17,031 nucleotides of DNA. Source: Deinococcus sp. GTDB lineage: Bacteria > Deinococcota > Deinococci > Deinococcales > Deinococcaceae. The stretch is from NCBI RefSeq assembly GCF_018260405.1, contig NZ_JAGLBG010000056.1:1-17031 (forward strand). The letters run 5' to 3'. The notes under the pieces were generated by a model. That model saw only the letters and a list, made by a program, of their open reading frames with translations, made no database searches and had not been told where the DNA came from. Of the stretch, positions 15,679-17,031 are shown piece by piece (the stretch's first letter is position 1; the number at the start of each line of letters is the position of its first letter). Both the position numbers and the translations under genes were made by a program.

Positions 15679-15858
15679 CCTAACTGCACCAGAATTGAGC
15701 GGAACCTTTATAACGAGTCCCTCGCAGGTGGAGAAGAGCTAAAAACTTTGTTCTGGTCGCACTTTGTAGGACGGGATTTTGAAACTGTCCGAACCACTGA
15801 TGAGTGGCACGGTGCATCAGTCGCAGCGAACTGATGGGCCAGGCAAGGGCGACTTACC
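15679..15858. other. Gene-free region with competing stems
   Basis: No gene is seen between the hairpin array and the stop of the minus-strand gene. ACTGATG (15796-15802), CATCAGT (15815-15821) and ACTGATG (15830-15836) allow two mutually exclusive 7-bp stems. No T-run follows either stem closely. Confidence 0.55.
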
Positions 15859-16314
15859 CTACCGAACCGTTTTAAGAAGCCCCGTTAGCAGCTTCTGCAT
15901 GGCGTCCAGGACGGGCCGCGAGCGCAGGCATGAGGCCAGGGCACGGGTGGCGTGGTGCTCGTCGCCGCTCAGGGCGTCCTGAAGGTGGCCCAGCACGGTG
16001 GGGTGCAGGCGACCCTGCCTGAACAGCAGCTCGTTGAGTACATCGTCCACCGGCAGGCGGCGCAGCAGTTCCCCGTCGCCGCTGATGATTTCGATGATCG
16101 CCCGGCCCCGTGCGTCGGCTTCCAGCAGGGCGTGCAGCGGCGTTCCGGCGCGGCGGCTGATCTGTTCGATGGTGGGCAGCAGGGCGTTGATCAGGTTGAC
16201 GGCCAGGCTGCGTCCGATCAGGGCGGTGCGCGTTTCGTGGTCCAGCGTCACGGGCAGTTTCTGGGCCAGGAGGCGGGCCAGCCGGTCGCCCTCGGCTAGC
16301 AACAGCTCACTCAT
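15859..16314 (-). CDS. Hypothetical helical protein
   Basis: I do not recognise this 151-aa protein. It starts MSELLLAEGDRLARLLAQ and appears mostly alpha-helical, with leucine-rich segments, no signal peptide, no transmembrane helix and no cysteine pattern. A run of acidic and His residues (DALSGDEHHATRALASC) lies near the C-terminus. I prefer the ATG at 16314. A TTG at 16392 would add 26 low-complexity residues (MPKSVLLPTPSRQVS...) that look untranslated. Neither start has a clear ribosome-binding site. It is convergent with hrpB and lies 133 nt downstream of the 69-aa gene on the same strand. Confidence 0.7.
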   Translation of the reverse strand: MSELLLAEGDRLARLLAQKLPVTLDHETRTALIGRSLAVNLINALLPTIEQISRRAGTPLHALLEADARGRAIIEIISGDGELLRRLPVDDVLNELLFRQGRLHPTVLGHLQDALSGDEHHATRALASCLRSRPVLDAMQKLLTGLLKTVR

Positions 16315-16432
16315 ACCGGTTCCGATCCCATCCCCCAACGTGAGGGATGAAACCTGACGGGAAGGAGTAGGAAGGAGGACAGATTTCGGCAAATGGACCC
16401 GTATCCGGCGCTGTTGCGACTACGGGGGAAGA

Positions 16433-16451
16433 GGACGGCAGTCCGTATCAT
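16433..16451 (-). repeat. Dispersed repeat, terminal fragment F
   Basis: On the minus strand GATACGGACTGCCGTC matches the left end of copies A and B, after which similarity stops. Its TGATACGGA end overlaps the stop codon of the 69-aa gene. Confidence 0.6.
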
Positions 16452-16657
16452 CCCAGTTGACCCAGCAGCTGCCTGGCAAACGCCTCGGCCCCGAACTTGC
16501 TGGGCGCCTCGTGCCGTTCTTCCAGCGTTTCCTGCCCGCTGGCCGCGCCGATAGTCTGGAGGCGTGGCGGCACCGTCAGCGCATCGACCCGCTCGACATT
16601 GACCCGCTCGACATTGACCCAGACGCGTTCGCCCTCGATTTTCAGGAAGCGGTTCAT
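16448..16657 (-). CDS. Hypothetical 69-aa protein with a duplicated segment
   Basis: I assign no family. MNRFLKIEGERVWVNVERV reads as a small beta-rich start, followed by a polar, partly helical C-terminus ending FARQLLGQLG. The segment VNVERVNVERV is encoded by an exact 15-bp tandem duplication (minus strand of 16586-16615). The TGA stop lies in the end of a dispersed repeat fragment, so the original C-terminus may have differed. A 15-bp palindrome sits 4 nt upstream of the ATG at 16657. No Shine-Dalgarno is visible. Its reality rests on open length, position and protein-like composition only. Confidence 0.5.
   Translation of the reverse strand: MNRFLKIEGERVWVNVERVNVERVDALTVPPRLQTIGAASGQETLEERHEAPSKFGAEAFARQLLGQLG
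16586..16620. repeat. 15-bp tandem duplication
   Basis: GACCCGCTCGACATT occurs twice exactly (16586-16600 and 16601-16615), with GACCC beginning a third copy. It lies in frame within the 69-aa gene. Confidence 0.9.
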
Positions 16658-16661
16658 AGCT

Positions 16662-16676
16662 CTGAGCTTAGCTCAG
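16662..16676. promoter_or_regulatory. Perfect 15-bp palindrome before the 69-aa gene
   Basis: CTGAGCT-T-AGCTCAG has 7-bp perfect arms around one base and ends 4 nt from the ATG at 16657. It could be an operator or the base of a small hairpin. A palindrome this size is also expected by chance in a window of this length. Confidence 0.3.
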
Positions 16677-16754
16677 GTTCGTTGCCCCAGGCAGGGCGAG
16701 GTCTCGGCGGTATTCCGGAAATTCACGCGCTCGCCGGAGCTATGCCCAGCGGCC

Positions 16755-16859
16755 ATACGGATTGCCGTCTGTCTCGCCAACAACCCGGCGCATTGGCGGC
16801 TTGCCAACTTCACGCCCGGAACCCGGTTTTCTCCTGCTTGCCTTCACCGGAGTCCGTAT
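16755..16859 (+). repeat. Dispersed MITE-like repeat, full copy A
   Basis: It starts ATACGGATTGCCG and ends CCGGAGTCCGTAT, the clearest terminal inverted repeats in the window. Internal blocks TTCACGCCCGGAACCCG and TTTTCTCCTGC match copies B, C and D. It is 105 bp long and lies between the divergent 69-aa and glgP genes. Confidence 0.85.
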
Positions 16860-16945
16860 AACCACAGAGAAACCGGAAGCTGTCCTTGACAGAAATACCC
16901 TGGGTCATCTGTGCCAGGTCTGATGTCCCCCTGAAAGAGGTAGTG

Positions 16946-16951
16946 TAGTCT
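16946..16951 (+). promoter_or_regulatory. -10-like box before glgP
   Basis: TAGTCT fits TANNNT and ends 7 nt before the ATG at 16959. GGAG also lies within those 7 nt, so a leadered mRNA from further upstream is equally possible. Confidence 0.35.
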
Positions 16952-16958
16952 TGGAGAC

Positions 16959-17031
16959 ATGAATGTCATTGGTAAAGTGACCGTCCTCCCACAGTTGCCT
17001 ACGGAACTGGCGCGACTCTCGGAGCTTGCCT
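16959..17031 (+). CDS. glgP: Probable glycogen/alpha-glucan phosphorylase, N-terminal part
   Basis: Only 24 codons are in the window: the product begins MNVIGKVTVLPQLP and continues ELARLSELA. This resembles the start of the GT35 phosphorylases that carry an N-terminal DUF3417 region, whose usual pattern is LP..L..LxELAxNLxWSW. Such enzymes release glucose 1-phosphate from glycogen. The assignment rests on this short match. GGAG lies just upstream of the ATG. Confidence 0.6.
   Translation, partial: MNVIGKVTVLPQLPTELARLSELA

Noticed and set aside
16886..16891. TTGACA as a glgP -35 box
   Set aside because: It is a perfect hexamer, but no acceptable -10 lies 16-18 nt downstream. The TANNNT box at 16946 is too far away to be its partner.

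Overview
The window looks like chromosomal DNA from a Deinococcus-type bacterium. It is GC-rich and densely coded. RbfA, RraA, PurD, HrpB and an apparent GlgP sit beside lineage-restricted secreted proteins and small intergenic repeats. Several genes have a TANNNT box about 7-9 nt before the ATG, as expected for leaderless mRNAs, which are reported to be common in Deinococcus. The species cannot be told from the sequence.

Layout. (1) 1-436 has no gene but carries two 39-bp hairpin repeats. (2) 437-1712, minus: rbfA, a YbgC-like thioesterase and rraA, probably one transcription unit. (3) 1965-3997, minus: a secreted two-cysteine-pair protein, then a 3xLysM/phosphodiester-glycosidase protein. 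(4) 4130-7056, plus: an AlaX-type alanyl-tRNA editing protein and a 5'-nucleotidase-family lipoprotein. (5) 7300-7868, minus: a secreted protein coupled by a TAATG overlap to a tiny lipoprotein. (6) 8042-8935, plus: a divergent DegV protein, convergent with (7) 8985-9548, minus: a paralogue of the first secreted protein, apparently starting at CTG. (8) 9962-12477, minus: small membrane protein, MBL-fold hydrolase and purD, with overlapping stops and starts, then tRNA-Leu(CAA). (9) 12492-15453, plus: a FUN14 membrane protein and the helicase hrpB. (10) 15859-16657, minus: two unrecognised small proteins. (11) 16959 to the window end, plus: the start of a probable glycogen phosphorylase.

How the genes relate. 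rbfA, the alanyl-tRNA editing gene, tRNA-Leu and hrpB serve translation or RNA metabolism. purD is nucleotide synthesis and the 5'-nucleotidase lipoprotein is nucleotide or phosphate scavenging at the envelope. A cluster of exported proteins (190 aa, LysM-glycosidase, nucleotidase, 132 aa, 56 aa, 187 aa) occupies 1965-9548, interrupted by the editing and DegV genes.

The least expected content is between and inside the genes. One is a family of short MITE-like elements with ATACGGACT termini (at least five copies plus a fragment), two of whose ends coincide with the TGA stop of a neighbouring gene. Another is a second hairpin repeat family with covarying arms. There is also a paralogous pair of exported proteins that each end in a truncated copy of their own cysteine-pair motif, and there are in-frame 15-bp tandem repeats in two genes. 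I saw no prophage, CRISPR array, full insertion sequence or defence system.
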